Below are positions 24,419 to 34,070 of a DNA stretch of 64,000 bases, piece after piece; within the stretch, counting starts at the first letter, position 1; every line of letters begins with the position of its first letter. The notes below the pieces were generated by a model. That model saw only the letters and a program-made list of their open reading frames with translations. It did not search any database and had not been told where the DNA came from. The position numbers and the translations under genes are program-made. Source of the DNA: an uncultured Acidobacteriia bacterium (GTDB taxonomy: Bacteria; Acidobacteriota; Terriglobia; Bryobacterales; Bryobacteraceae); assembly GCA_903851195.1 (NCBI GenBank), contig CAINNJ010000039.1, forward strand, positions 1 to 64,000, given 5' to 3'.

Positions 24419-26110
24419 TTACGGCCGGTTCGCTAACATCGCGTCGAGCACCTGATACCGCTCCCGATCGGGCTCGGGTTCGGACTTCGTCTCGACGCCG
24501 ATGCGTTCACGCAGGTAACCCGTCTGCGCGTTGTAAGTGGGCCATTCCGGCAGTCCCGGTCCATTCGGGTTGCCGGTCTTGACGAAGTTGGCGAAGTAGC
24601 TCTGCATCGTTTGCGAGACTTTGCGGTCGTCGGCGTCCCACGCATAGCGATCGTCCAGATCCAGATTCCCCATCGCATATTGAATTTCGACGGAGTGGCC
24701 GGCGCCGCGGGGAGCGGGCGGAGCGCCCCTGCCCCGGCCGGATCCGGCGCCGCGGCCTCCGGCGTCAGGCCCCCGGCCGCCAGCACTTGCCGCCGGAGCC
24801 GGGCCGCGACCCGGAATCGTTGCCGGGCGCACCTTGGTATAGAAGTAGCGATAGACAGGCTTGCCACTGTTTGCCGCCTGCAGTTCCGTCCACTTCCAGG
24901 TGCCATGCGCGATGAACCTTGCCGTGGCCAGATCGGTAGCGGCCTGCATGACTTCTTCCGGCGTGCTCGGTGCATAGACCTTCAGCACCTGATCGGCATG
25001 GTCGCCGTAGAGCCGCTGGATTGCCGCCTTGAATCCTTCAACGGTCGGTTCATTCTGTCCGAGCACCGACCGGGCGTTCTGCTCTTCCGAATTCGTGCCG
25101 GCAAGCAGCGGCACCTTCGCCTGTTCACCGGCATGGAAAATCTCCGTCAGCGGCTTCGGCAGAAAGTATCCGTCGATGTTGGGAGTAAACGAAAGCGGAG
25201 GTGCGGGCGGGGGGCCGGCGGGGGCCGCGTCACTTCCCCGTCCGCCGCGTCCGCCGGGCTGAGGGAGCAGTTCCATGACTTTGTCCGCCGGCAGCGCGCG
25301 CAGGTCCGCAATCGATTTCGCGCCCGCGATCTCACCGAATCTGACGCCATCCTTTTCCGTGTCCGCCAGCGACCGCGGCGGCAGCGTCGAAATCAAAGCC
25401 CCGCTCTCTCCAATCGCGCCGGCGATCAGGCCCTTCGAAAGCGGGGACGCCATCAGCGCGCTCACCGAGATCGATCCTGCCGATTCACCGGCAATGGTGA
25501 CGCGCGCGGGATCGCCGCCGAAGGCCGCGATATTCTGCCGCACCCACCGGAGCGCCGCGACCTGATCCAGCAGCCCGTAGTTGCCCGACGCGTGATGCGC
25601 CGATTCCTTCGAAAGCTCCGGATGCGCCATGAAGCCGAAAATCCCGAGACGATAATTGATGGAAATGGCGACGATTCCCTTGCGTGCCATGCTCTCGCCG
25701 TCATAGCGCGGCTCCGAACCTTCCCCGTTCACAAATCCGCCGCCGAAGATATAAAGCAGCACGGGAAGTTTGTCGCCCGATTTTCCCGGAGTCCACACAT
25801 TCAGGAACAGGCAGTCTTCGCTGGTCCCTGCTCCGCGATGCCAGTAGTCGCCGCCTGGGCGCTGCATGCAGGCCGCGCCGAACTGATCGGCATTGCGTGT
25901 GCCCGTCCAGTTCTTCACGGGCTGAGGCTCCTTCCAGCGCAGATCGCCCACCGGCGGAGCGGCGAACGGGACGCCTTTGAAAGCTCGCACGCCGTCCTTC
26001 GGAGGGGTAGTTATTTCGAGCACGCCGTTTTTGGTTTTCACCCGATCGGCGGCGAATACCGCTCCTGCCAGCATGAGAAAGAGAGAAACAGCCTGCGCAA
26101 ATCGCCTCAT
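24419..26110 (-). CDS. Exported type B carboxylesterase
   Basis: 563 residues from the ATG at 26110, where a clear signal peptide begins (MRRFAQAVSLFLMLAGAVFA); the frame is open to 26245 but that part is not protein-like. Oxyanion hole FGGGF (the usual HGGGF with a changed first residue) at 122-126, nucleophile S210 in IAGESAGS, a glutamate in GTNSEEQN and a histidine in AGHSVEIQYAMGN complete the triad. Such enzymes hydrolyse varied carboxyl esters. A 35-residue glycine/arginine-rich insert precedes the catalytic histidine. Divergent from the next esterase gene, with a repeat-bearing shared promoter region of 118 bases. Confidence 0.9.
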   Translation of the reverse strand: MRRFAQAVSLFLMLAGAVFAADRVKTKNGVLEITTPPKDGVRAFKGVPFAAPPVGDLRWKEPQPVKNWTGTRNADQFGAACMQRPGGDYWHRGAGTSEDCLFLNVWTPGKSGDKLPVLLYIFGGGFVNGEGSEPRYDGESMARKGIVAISINYRLGIFGFMAHPELSKESAHHASGNYGLLDQVAALRWVRQNIAAFGGDPARVTIAGESAGSISVSALMASPLSKGLIAGAIGESGALISTLPPRSLADTEKDGVRFGEIAGAKSIADLRALPADKVMELLPQPGGRGGRGSDAAPAGPPPAPPLSFTPNIDGYFLPKPLTEIFHAGEQAKVPLLAGTNSEEQNARSVLGQNEPTVEGFKAAIQRLYGDHADQVLKVYAPSTPEEVMQAATDLATARFIAHGTWKWTELQAANSGKPVYRYFYTKVRPATIPGRGPAPAASAGGRGPDAGGRGAGSGRGRGAPPAPRGAGHSVEIQYAMGNLDLDDRYAWDADDRKVSQTMQSYFANFVKTGNPNGPGLPEWPTYNAQTGYLRERIGVETKSEPEPDRERYQVLDAMLANRP

Positions 26111-26177
26111 AAGATCACCGTCCCACAAGATGCTATCACCATTGATACAAGCCGCGGCCGACAAAGCGCCCGTGGCT

Positions 26178-26203
26178 CGGATACGAGGCACGGATACGAG
26201 ATA
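26178..26203 (+). promoter_or_regulatory. 13-bp tandem repeat between divergent esterase genes
   Basis: CGGATACGAGGCA at 26178-26190 and CGGATACGAGATA at 26191-26203, followed by AGATACGC, lie between the carboxylesterase (start 26110) and the CE1-like gene (start 26229). A direct-repeat operator for a shared regulator is plausible. The region also holds the ribosome site CAGGAG of the rightward gene. Confidence 0.4.
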
Positions 26204-26228
26204 AGATACGCTCTGACAGGAGTTACCG

Positions 26229-27515
26229 ATGAAATTCGCGATCATGACTTTGGCCCTGCTGCCGATTCTGGCGGGCGTCCCCGCTGTGGCCCAGGCGCCA
26301 CAAGGGGCACCCCAGGGGGCTCCGGCAGGCCGGGGGGCTCAACCGCCCGTCGAAATCGATAAGACAGCACCGACGGAGGATTTCAAACCTTCCTCCCTGA
26401 ACCAGCCGGGCAAACAATATCCAGAGGTCAACTCGCAGCGGCGCGTCCGCACGCAACTGCGGGCGCCGAACGCGCAGACCGTGCTCATCAATATGGGCGG
26501 CGTTGCCTATCCGATGACGAAAGATGAGAGCGGGGTCTGGACCGGCGTCACCAACGCGCAGGACGAAGGCTTTCACTACTATCAGCTCAATGTGGACGGT
26601 GTCTCTATCCCCGACCCGGGCACGCAGATCTTCTATGGTTCGAGCCGCTGGGGCGGCGCGGTTGAAGTTCCGGCACACGACCAGGATTTCTATGCGCTGA
26701 AGAACGTTCCACACGGCCAACTGCGTGAAGTCCACTATTTTTCAAAAGTCGCGAAGGCTACGCTGCAATCGTACGTCTACACGCCGCCGGATTATGAAAA
26801 AGGCACGAAGCGCTACCCCGTGCTCTATCTGCAGCACGGCGCCGGCGAAGACGAACACGGCTGGGGCGGTCAGGGCTTTGCAGGGCTGATTATGGACAAC
26901 CTGATCGCGGAAGGGAAAGCGAAGCCGTTCCTCATCGTGATCAGCAATAGTTACCTGGTCACGGGCGGCGCGGCTGCGGGCCGTGGCCGTGGTCCGGGAC
27001 CGGCCGCGGCTCCCGGTGCGGGGCGCGGACCAGCTCTGGCAGGTGCGCCGGGCGGTCCTGGTCGCGCGGGCGGCGGGCGAGGCCCCATGGCGATGACCGA
27101 TACTCCGTTTGAGCACGCTCTGATCGAAGACATCATCCCGTTCATCGATGCCAACTTCCGCACGCTGGCGGATCAGCGGCATCGCGGCCTGGCCGGTCTC
27201 TCCATGGGAGGCATGCTGACACACGGCATCACGCTGGCCCACCTGGACAAGTTCTCCCACATTGGTATGTTCAGCGGCGGCACCATCGCGGCATCGGAAA
27301 TCAAAGACATGGCCGACTTTAAGAAGAAGGTCACGTTGTTGTTCGTCAGCTACGGGAGCCGCGAGCCCGGATCTTCCGCTGGTCAGGCATCCATCGAGGC
27401 TCTGAAGAAAGAGGGCGTCAATGGCGTTTCTTATGAATCGCCCATGACCGCTCACGAATGGCAGAGCTGGCGGCGAAGCCTGCATGAGTTCGCGCAGCTG
27501 GCGTTTCAGAAATAA
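26229..27515 (+). CDS. Exported CE1-like esterase with N-terminal E-set domain
   Basis: 428 residues, CAGGAG ribosome site seven bases before the ATG. Signal peptide to about residue 22, proline/glycine-rich spacer, E-set domain (RTQLRAPNAQTVLINMGG, about 75-155), then the hydrolase domain with VLYLQHGAGEDEHGWGGQG, nucleophile in GLSMGGMLTHG and histidine in MTAHEWQSWRRSL. It is a paralog of the esterase at 23126-24382 but diverged. A glycine/arginine/proline-rich insert of about 40 residues sits in the middle of the hydrolase domain at a place similar to the paralog. Likely removes acyl groups from polysaccharides in the periplasm or outside. Confidence 0.87.
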   Translation: MKFAIMTLALLPILAGVPAVAQAPQGAPQGAPAGRGAQPPVEIDKTAPTEDFKPSSLNQPGKQYPEVNSQRRVRTQLRAPNAQTVLINMGGVAYPMTKDESGVWTGVTNAQDEGFHYYQLNVDGVSIPDPGTQIFYGSSRWGGAVEVPAHDQDFYALKNVPHGQLREVHYFSKVAKATLQSYVYTPPDYEKGTKRYPVLYLQHGAGEDEHGWGGQGFAGLIMDNLIAEGKAKPFLIVISNSYLVTGGAAAGRGRGPGPAAAPGAGRGPALAGAPGGPGRAGGGRGPMAMTDTPFEHALIEDIIPFIDANFRTLADQRHRGLAGLSMGGMLTHGITLAHLDKFSHIGMFSGGTIAASEIKDMADFKKKVTLLFVSYGSREPGSSAGQASIEALKKEGVNGVSYESPMTAHEWQSWRRSLHEFAQLAFQK

Positions 27516-27541
27516 AGAAGCGCGTCGCTCCGGCCAGATCG

Positions 27542-29989
27542 TCAGGGCAGAGTGAAAGCAATCATTTCGCCTCCGCCGAACTGGCCGGTAGTGGTAATGG
27601 CGACAACAATGTACTGCTTGCCGTTGTACATGTAAGTCATCGGCGAACCGGTCTGCTTACCGGGCATATTAATCTCGCCCGGGATATCGTCGCCCGTCGC
27701 TTTATCGTAGGCTCTGAGGAGCGCGACCTGCTCACCTTTGGCGTTGGTATGGACGCCGCCCTCGCCGGCGATAACAAGCGTTTTGGTGGTGAGCACGCCG
27801 ACGAAAGTCCGGCCGGGCTGACCCAGACGCGGCAGATCGAGGCCTTTCAGCGCGGGGTGATTCCTGATCTCATCGGGCGTGGATGAGTGGGCCTTCTGCC
27901 ACAGGATCTCGCCGGTGTTCATCTCGTAAGCCGTGATCCGGTCATACGGCGGCTTAATGAGCGGCAGGCCCTCAACAGTGGCGCCGCCTCGCCCTCCCCC
28001 AGGCGGGAACGGTCCGCCGGGTCCGCCCGGTCCACGGCCTGCAAAGCCCGCGGGACCGCGGCCTGGGCCACCGGCGCCACGACCACCGGCGCCTTCCTCT
28101 TCACCGGGTTCCGTGGCCGGTTTGAGGATTCCCCCTGGAGCCTTGGGGCCGGGCACCGACAAGTCGGCAGAGACGTTTCTAAGCACCGAAGGCGTGGTAT
28201 GCGAATGAACGTAGAGACGGTTCGTCTCCGGATCGAAAGAACCACCGGGCCAATTGGCGCCGCCGACTTCGCCGGGAAGCAATAAAGTACCGGAAATGCC
28301 TGGCTTTTCCATCATGGGCGGTGTATAGAGAGGTCCATAGAAGTACTTCTTCAGCGCTTCGAGACCTTCCGCTTTCAGCTTCGGCGTGAAATCGATGACG
28401 TCATCGGCCGACACACCCTGCCGGTCGAAAGGCGGCGGTTTGAGCGGATACGGCTGCGTCGGACTGGTCTTTTCGCCGGGAACGTCGGTCTGCGGCACAG
28501 GCCGTTCCTCGATGGGCCAGATCGGTTCGCCGGTTTCGCGATCCAGGACGAACAGGAAGGCCTCTTTGGTGGGCTGCGCAAGGGCCTTCACGGTCCTGCC
28601 AGTCCGGACCATGTCGAAGAGGATCGGCGCGCACGGCAGATCGGTATCCCACAGGCCGTGATGAATGGTCTGGTAGTGCCATTTGCGCTTACCGGTTTTG
28701 AGATCGAGAGCTACCAGGCTTTCGGAGAAGAGCGTGCTGCCGGGCCGGTTGACTCCGTAATAGTCATTGCCCGGCATTTCCATCGGCACATACACCAGGC
28801 CCAGCTGTAAATCGGCGCTCATCTGCGCCCAGGCACCCATATTTCCGTTTTTCTCGGCGGAGCCATCGAGCCAGGTTTCGTAGCCGTACTCGCCTTTTCG
28901 CGGAATGGAGTGGAAAATCCAGAGCCGTTTGCCGGTCCTGACGTCAAAGCCGCGGATATATCCGATCGCGCTCGGCGTGGCGGTTTGGCTTCCCATGGCG
29001 GCGTGCGCCGCGCCGACCACGACCACATCGCCGGCGATCAGCGGCGTGGCGTTGAGACCAATAATGGAATGGACGAGATCGAGATTCTGGTCGTCTTCCT
29101 TCTTCAGGTCGACCATCCCGTTGTCGCCGAACTTCGGAACCAGATGTCCCGTCTTCGCATCCAGCGCGACCATACGGTATCCCGGCGTGACGAAGACGAT
29201 CCGCTGGTCGGATCCATCGGGGCTCGACCAGTAAGAGAGACCGCGCCCCGCGCCTCTGCGCGGAGCGAACTGGCCGCGGACGCCCTCGTCGAGCTGATAC
29301 ATCCAGAGAATCTGGCCGGTGCCGGGATTCATGGCCAGAACCGACCGCGCCGATCCGGCCGTGGTGTAGAGGATTCCGTTCACCAGCAGGGGCGTAGCCG
29401 AATAGAGCCGGTCGGGAGTTGGCCCCAGATTGTTTGTATTCAGCCGCCACGCGATCTGCAGCTTGCTGAAATTCTCTTTGTTGATCTGGTCGAGAGGAGC
29501 GTATTTGGTGCTCGCCAGATCGGCTCCGTAGGTGGTCCAGTTCGTGTTCGCGGTGGCAGCGGATGAAGCCGTCGCGGACGTATTTCCCGTGCCCAGCGGC
29601 AGGTTCAGGGAGACGCTGCCGGCGCGAATATCGTTCGACCGGAGGAGGAAACTGACCAGGTCGGTCAGCTGATTTACCGGCAGGGAATTGGGCGCCGACG
29701 GCGGCATGGTGGTCCGGATCCGCGTAGCCAGAACGAGAAGCGGCTGCGTATCCCAGTTCTTCCGGAAGTTTGCGCCCGCTAAGGCCGGCGCCATCTCAAG
29801 GCCCGCCAGGTTTTCGCCGTGACAAGCGGAACATTTCGAGCTGTAGATCCGTGCTCCCCGGTCGGCCTGTTCGGCGGTGTACTGCGATTCGCGAAAAGTT
29901 TTCGGCGATGCGCCGGGCTGTGGCGAGGCGACTTGCAGGATCGCGAATCCGATCAACGCGACGAACGTGACTTTGGAAAGATGCTTCAT
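27542..29989 (-). CDS. PQQ-dependent dehydrogenase with N-terminal cytochrome c domain
   Basis: 815 residues. Signal peptide, then a cytochrome c domain at about residues 40-120 with CSACH, and an eight-bladed quinoprotein propeller related to glucose/quinate dehydrogenases: WTTYGADLASTKYAPLDQI, YSATPLLVNGILYTTAG, YQTIHHGLWDTDLPCAPILF. It would oxidise a sugar or alcohol in the periplasm and pass electrons through its heme. The substrate cannot be told. A 45-residue glycine/proline/arginine-rich insert interrupts the propeller at about residue 640. Convergent with the esterase, 26 bases apart, with no clear terminator. Confidence 0.88.
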   Translation of the reverse strand: MKHLSKVTFVALIGFAILQVASPQPGASPKTFRESQYTAEQADRGARIYSSKCSACHGENLAGLEMAPALAGANFRKNWDTQPLLVLATRIRTTMPPSAPNSLPVNQLTDLVSFLLRSNDIRAGSVSLNLPLGTGNTSATASSAATANTNWTTYGADLASTKYAPLDQINKENFSKLQIAWRLNTNNLGPTPDRLYSATPLLVNGILYTTAGSARSVLAMNPGTGQILWMYQLDEGVRGQFAPRRGAGRGLSYWSSPDGSDQRIVFVTPGYRMVALDAKTGHLVPKFGDNGMVDLKKEDDQNLDLVHSIIGLNATPLIAGDVVVVGAAHAAMGSQTATPSAIGYIRGFDVRTGKRLWIFHSIPRKGEYGYETWLDGSAEKNGNMGAWAQMSADLQLGLVYVPMEMPGNDYYGVNRPGSTLFSESLVALDLKTGKRKWHYQTIHHGLWDTDLPCAPILFDMVRTGRTVKALAQPTKEAFLFVLDRETGEPIWPIEERPVPQTDVPGEKTSPTQPYPLKPPPFDRQGVSADDVIDFTPKLKAEGLEALKKYFYGPLYTPPMMEKPGISGTLLLPGEVGGANWPGGSFDPETNRLYVHSHTTPSVLRNVSADLSVPGPKAPGGILKPATEPGEEEGAGGRGAGGPGRGPAGFAGRGPGGPGGPFPPGGGRGGATVEGLPLIKPPYDRITAYEMNTGEILWQKAHSSTPDEIRNHPALKGLDLPRLGQPGRTFVGVLTTKTLVIAGEGGVHTNAKGEQVALLRAYDKATGDDIPGEINMPGKQTGSPMTYMYNGKQYIVVAITTTGQFGGGEMIAFTLP

Positions 29990-30228
29990 GTGTTCACTCC
30001 ACGGTGGCCAGGTGCAGGGCAGCCCTGTACGTGCGAATCAGAGGGGAAACGGGAGTATCACATCATCCCCCATGAAATTGCTCAATCATCGTATCTCATG
30101 CCCGACGGCTGTGTAAGGGCTTGCACCCCGAATCAGCCGGGCGTGTCAGCCGCGGGCGCTTTCGCCCTGCAAATTCCTTGTCTGGTGCATGCGGCCTCCG
30201 GTGCATTCGGCCAAAGGGAACGCGTATC

Positions 30229-31878
30229 ATGCGGATTGTGGACCTGGTGAGCCGAATCCGAATCTTTCCGGTCATTTTCCTGACCGTGACCGTGTCCTGT
30301 GTTATCGCCCAGGACGCGGGCTCTCTGTATCGCGAGGGTGTGGACCGGCAGCGGCGGGGAGATCTGAACGGGGCCGTCGAAGTCTACCGAAAGAGTCTCG
30401 CGCTGGACCGGGCCAACGTTGCCGCGAGGTCGAATCTGGGCGCCGCGCTGGCGGGACTGGGTCGATACGACGAGGCTGTTCCGGAGTACGAAGAGGCTCT
30501 CCGGTCGGCGCCGGAGGGAGCCCGGCCGTTCCTGCAGAGAAACCTGGCTCTGGCGTGGTACAAATCGGGCCGGATGGAACGAGCGGCGCCGCTGCTCGAA
30601 TCTCTGTCCGTGGCGCAGCCGGGGAATGCGGAGACGGCGATGCTGGCGGCCGATTGTCTGCTGCAGCTGGGAGAGCCGGCCCGGGCGCTGGCGTTGCTGG
30701 AACCTCTGGCCGGCGGCGCGGCTTCGAACCGGGTGCTCGCCTACGTGCTGGGTATGGCGTATCTCAAGGCGGGAAAGACCACGGAGGCGCAACGCCTGCT
30801 GGATCCGTTGCTGAAGGATGAAACCTCCGCGGAAGGGCGTTATGCACTCGGGATGGCGATGTTCACTTCAGGCGATTATCCGGCCGCGGTGCAGGCGTTT
30901 CGCCGGGCGGCCGAGCTCGACCCCGCGCTCCCCCATATCCAGTCTTATTACGGGCAGGCGCTGCTTTTCACGGGGGATCCGGATGCCGCGCTGGCCGCAT
31001 TCTCAAAACAACTCGCGGCCGACCGGAACGATTACGAGGCGAATTACGAATCCGGCCTCATTCTCGCGAAGCGGGCCCGAAATGCGGAAGCGGAGGAGTT
31101 GTTGAAGCGGGCTGTCCTGCTGCGCCCGCAAGCCGCCGGAGCGCATTTCGCGCTGGCCGGGGAACTGATGGCGAACTCCAAATGGCCGGAAGCCCGGGCG
31201 GAACTGGAAGCGACGGTGAAAAGCTGGCCGGAGTTCGGCGCCGCCCATGAGAAGCTCGCCGCCGTTTACCTCAGGGCAGGGATGAAGAGTGAGTCGGCGC
31301 GCGAGACCGCCCTGGCGCGGCAGTTCGCGGTGAAAGTCCCGGCGCAACAGGAGGGGCTGAAGGCGGGAACCATCGCGCCGTCGTTTGTGCTGGAGAGATC
31401 GGACGGATCCGGGAAGGTGGATATCGCCGCTCCGGAAAAGGGGCATACTTCGGTGATCGTATTCGGGAGCTATAGCTGCCCGAACTTTCGCACGGCGGCG
31501 CCGGCGCTGAACGAACTGGCGAAATCGTTCGCGGGGCGCGTGACCTTTCTGCAGGTCTACATTCGGGAAGCGCATTCCACGGAGCAGTGGCAAAGCACGA
31601 TGAACGAGCGGGAGAACGTGCAGTTGGCCCCGGTGTCGAGCGCGGGTCAGAAACGGGAATACGCCATGATGTGCGAGCGGAAGCTTCATCTGGCATTTCC
31701 GGCCGTGGTGGACGGGCTAAACGACGCCGCGGAGAAGGCTTATCAGGCATGGCCGAGCCGGGTTTATGTGATCGGCCCGGATCGCACGATACGATTTTCC
31801 AGCGCCCTCAACGAGGAAGATTTCGACCGGAGCGCGCTGGAGAATTCGATTCGTGCCACATTGCCGGCGAAACGTTAG
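30229..31878 (+). CDS. TPR protein with C-terminal deiodinase-like thioredoxin-fold domain
   Basis: 549 residues from the ATG at 30229 (AAAGGGAA upstream), giving a signal peptide to about residue 28. About ten TPR-type repeats follow (SLYREGVDRQRRGDLNGAVE, NLGAALAGLGRYDEAVPEYE). Residues about 380-549 form a thioredoxin-like domain closest to iodothyronine deiodinases: VIVFGSYSCPNFRTAAPAL and FLQVYIREAHSTEQW. The selenocysteine position of the animal enzymes is a cysteine here. Bacterial members are uncharacterised and might be thiol peroxidases. Ends three bases before a convergent gene. Confidence 0.75.
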   Translation: MRIVDLVSRIRIFPVIFLTVTVSCVIAQDAGSLYREGVDRQRRGDLNGAVEVYRKSLALDRANVAARSNLGAALAGLGRYDEAVPEYEEALRSAPEGARPFLQRNLALAWYKSGRMERAAPLLESLSVAQPGNAETAMLAADCLLQLGEPARALALLEPLAGGAASNRVLAYVLGMAYLKAGKTTEAQRLLDPLLKDETSAEGRYALGMAMFTSGDYPAAVQAFRRAAELDPALPHIQSYYGQALLFTGDPDAALAAFSKQLAADRNDYEANYESGLILAKRARNAEAEELLKRAVLLRPQAAGAHFALAGELMANSKWPEARAELEATVKSWPEFGAAHEKLAAVYLRAGMKSESARETALARQFAVKVPAQQEGLKAGTIAPSFVLERSDGSGKVDIAAPEKGHTSVIVFGSYSCPNFRTAAPALNELAKSFAGRVTFLQVYIREAHSTEQWQSTMNERENVQLAPVSSAGQKREYAMMCERKLHLAFPAVVDGLNDAAEKAYQAWPSRVYVIGPDRTIRFSSALNEEDFDRSALENSIRATLPAKR

Positions 31879-31881
31879 CGA

Positions 31882-33528
31882 TCAGTTGGTTTCGTCGAGA
31901 ATCTCGAGGGCGTTGATGCAGGCGTAGTTTCGGGCGGGGTTCAGCGAGATCACGATCTTCCCCTGGTGATTGGCCTGCACCCCGTGCAGACTGACAATGG
32001 CGGCGTGCCCGTTTCCGCCCGATTCCTTGAAGATGTCGAAGTTGCGGCGGAAGGCCACGCCGTTGATGAGAATGTCGAAGATGCGCCCGCCCACGCCGCC
32101 TCCCCCCGGCATGCCCGGACCAAACCAGTTTTCGGTGAAGTAAAGGTTGATTCCGTACCGGCCTTCGGCGGCGACCGGAATCGTATAAGTAATGTTGCCG
32201 AAACGCTCGCTCCGGAAGAGCTCGGGGTCGGCATCCCGGACCTGCGATTCGGGGCGGGCGATGAGCTGGCCACCCAAAGCGTAGCGGTCGGGATCCCAGT
32301 AGCGGTTCCGGCCGTCGCTGACTCCCCGGTCGCGGGCGACAATTCGAGTGGGCCGGATTCTGCCCGGCGTCGAGGGGACCAGTTCGATTGCGTTGACGAA
32401 GGCGGGATTCGTCAGAGGCGAAAACTCAAGATGAAGCTTGCCGTCGGCCGCGGGTGAAATATCCTTGAATACCTTCACATCCGCCATGGCGGAGCCGGCG
32501 TCGTTGATGACATCGAAGCTATCGAGGATCGTTCGGCCATTCACCGTGACATTGAACATGCGGGTGGTTTCGCCGCCGCCCGCCACGTTGTTGTCGCCGA
32601 AGACCGTTTCGGCGAAGTAGAGCTTGAGTTCCCGGGGTCCGGGCGGGAGAGGGATGTCGTACCGGAATCCGCCCTCCCTCCGCGAACGGTAAAGACCCTG
32701 ATCCCGTGTGCCCATAATCGGATGAGAACGGGGCGTGCCGGCGACATAACCTCCGGAGAAGAAGCGGTCGCTCAGCCAGGTGCGATCGAAGGCGTCCACA
32801 TAGCTGCCGTTTTCCACTCCCGCGAGGATACGGATGTCCTCAGCCATATCGCCCGGCAGCTTTCGATCGGGCGCATGCACGGGACGGGTGGCGGGTTCCT
32901 TGTCGCGGACGAACAGAATGCCGGCAACGGCCAGAAGGCAGACGATTCCGGCAGCCCAGGGCCAGCGCCGTCTCGTCGCCTGGGGCAGCTCGCTTCGCGG
33001 TTCCGGGTGGAAAAGAGCTGGCTGCGGAACTTCCGCCATCGGTTGGGATGCCGGCGGTGCGGAAGGCAGCAGCGGAACATCAATGACTTCCGGCACCGGG
33101 ACAAGAGATCTCCCCGTGTCAGGAGAGCCCGGTTCCGCCACGATGGCCAGTTCGTTCGGCGCGCCGGCAGGCAGCGGATTCACCTCACGGGCGATCGACA
33201 CAAACCTTGGGGCGTATTGGCCCGGAGGAATTTCAATCTGGATTTCGTGTCCGGCCCCGGCTCCCGCGTAATACTCTTTGAGTCGCTTTCGAAGCCGGTG
33301 GGCCTCCACGCGGACGATGGAATCGCGCTTCTGGTCAAACTCGGGCGGGCGACTGAGCGCCTCCACCGCAATGTTGTATTCCTTGATCTCATCGGCGGCA
33401 CCCTCAAAGTACTTCCGGCAGACGTAAGTCAGCAGGAGCGCGAGATTCGGAGCGCGATGGAAAATGCCTGAAGCGAGAACGGCGTCGAGTTCGAGCTTTT
33501 CCCGTTCGAAGGCGGTTACGGAGTGCAT
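31882..33528 (-). CDS. Membrane protein with DNA-binding-like N-terminal domain and two malectin domains
   Basis: 548 residues from the ATG at 33528. Residues about 10-115 form a domain common in Acidobacteria (LALLLTYVCRKYFEG, FDQKRDSIVRVEAHRLRKRL, EIQIEIPPGQYAPRF) that resembles a winged-helix module. After a proline-rich linker a single transmembrane helix (WPWAAGIVCLLAVAGILFV, near residue 195) leads to two malectin-type carbohydrate-binding domains outside (LAGVENGSYVDAF... and the second with YGINLYFTENWFGPG). The layout suggests a one-component sensor that binds sugars outside and acts on DNA inside, but this is inference. The N-terminal domain function is unproven. Confidence 0.75.
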   Translation of the reverse strand: MHSVTAFEREKLELDAVLASGIFHRAPNLALLLTYVCRKYFEGAADEIKEYNIAVEALSRPPEFDQKRDSIVRVEAHRLRKRLKEYYAGAGAGHEIQIEIPPGQYAPRFVSIAREVNPLPAGAPNELAIVAEPGSPDTGRSLVPVPEVIDVPLLPSAPPASQPMAEVPQPALFHPEPRSELPQATRRRWPWAAGIVCLLAVAGILFVRDKEPATRPVHAPDRKLPGDMAEDIRILAGVENGSYVDAFDRTWLSDRFFSGGYVAGTPRSHPIMGTRDQGLYRSRREGGFRYDIPLPPGPRELKLYFAETVFGDNNVAGGGETTRMFNVTVNGRTILDSFDVINDAGSAMADVKVFKDISPAADGKLHLEFSPLTNPAFVNAIELVPSTPGRIRPTRIVARDRGVSDGRNRYWDPDRYALGGQLIARPESQVRDADPELFRSERFGNITYTIPVAAEGRYGINLYFTENWFGPGMPGGGGVGGRIFDILINGVAFRRNFDIFKESGGNGHAAIVSLHGVQANHQGKIVISLNPARNYACINALEILDETN

Positions 33529-33601
33529 GGTGTCGGAATACTTGTTCCGGATGGAAGTATATCTACTACGTGACAACGATGGCAAGCCAGCGCGGAGAAT
33601 C

Positions 33602-33650
33602 GTTAACGTCAATGCCTCGGGTCGTTAACCCCAAGTTCGGACGCGTTAAC
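33602..33650. promoter_or_regulatory. Three helically phased GTTAAC palindromes
   Basis: GTTAAC at 33602-33607, 33624-33629 and 33645-33650, each preceded by C, spaced 22 and 21 bases, about two helix turns, and 74 bases upstream of the malectin gene. Typical of binding sites on one face of DNA for a dimeric regulator. Confidence 0.45.
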
Positions 33651-34046
33651 GATTCGGTCAGACCGAAAATGAACCTGTTGATTCAACAAGGGTTACGAGT
33701 CTGCGGCCGGAATCATTCACAGAAGCACGGCGCTTAGCTGGAATTGGCCGCCTTCAACGAGACGTGCGGAAGCATACCCCATCGTTGGGCAGGGTCCCGA
33801 AACGGGTCGGGTTTGCAGGGCAGCTCGCGGAATCTCCGCGAAACTCCCAATTCAGCGGCAAAATGCCTACGTAAATCGGAAGAAGCGCGGTTCTGTTTTA
33901 GGGATCGGCCAAACCGGCTCGAAGGCTGCTCAAAAGGGAACTGAGGAGAGGCGGTCAAAAGCGCGGCGTGGCTGCATTAACACATTGAAAATAAACAGTA
34001 TTGCGACGTTAACGGGCGTCGGATTAACCCGTGTAGCCTTCCCCCG

Positions 34047-34070
34047 GCAATAACCTTTTAATACTATTGC
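34047..34070. promoter_or_regulatory. Dyad around a candidate TonB-receptor promoter
   Basis: GCAATA at 34047-34052 is the inverted complement of TATTGC at 34065-34070 with a 12-base AT-rich spacer (CCTTTTAATAC). It lies 107 bases upstream of the receptor start. May be an operator or the base of a leader hairpin. Confidence 0.35.

Noticed and set aside
24611-26362. A 583-codon frame antisense to the carboxylesterase
   Set aside because: No domain, no ribosome site, and the opposite strand has an intact catalytic triad and signal peptide.
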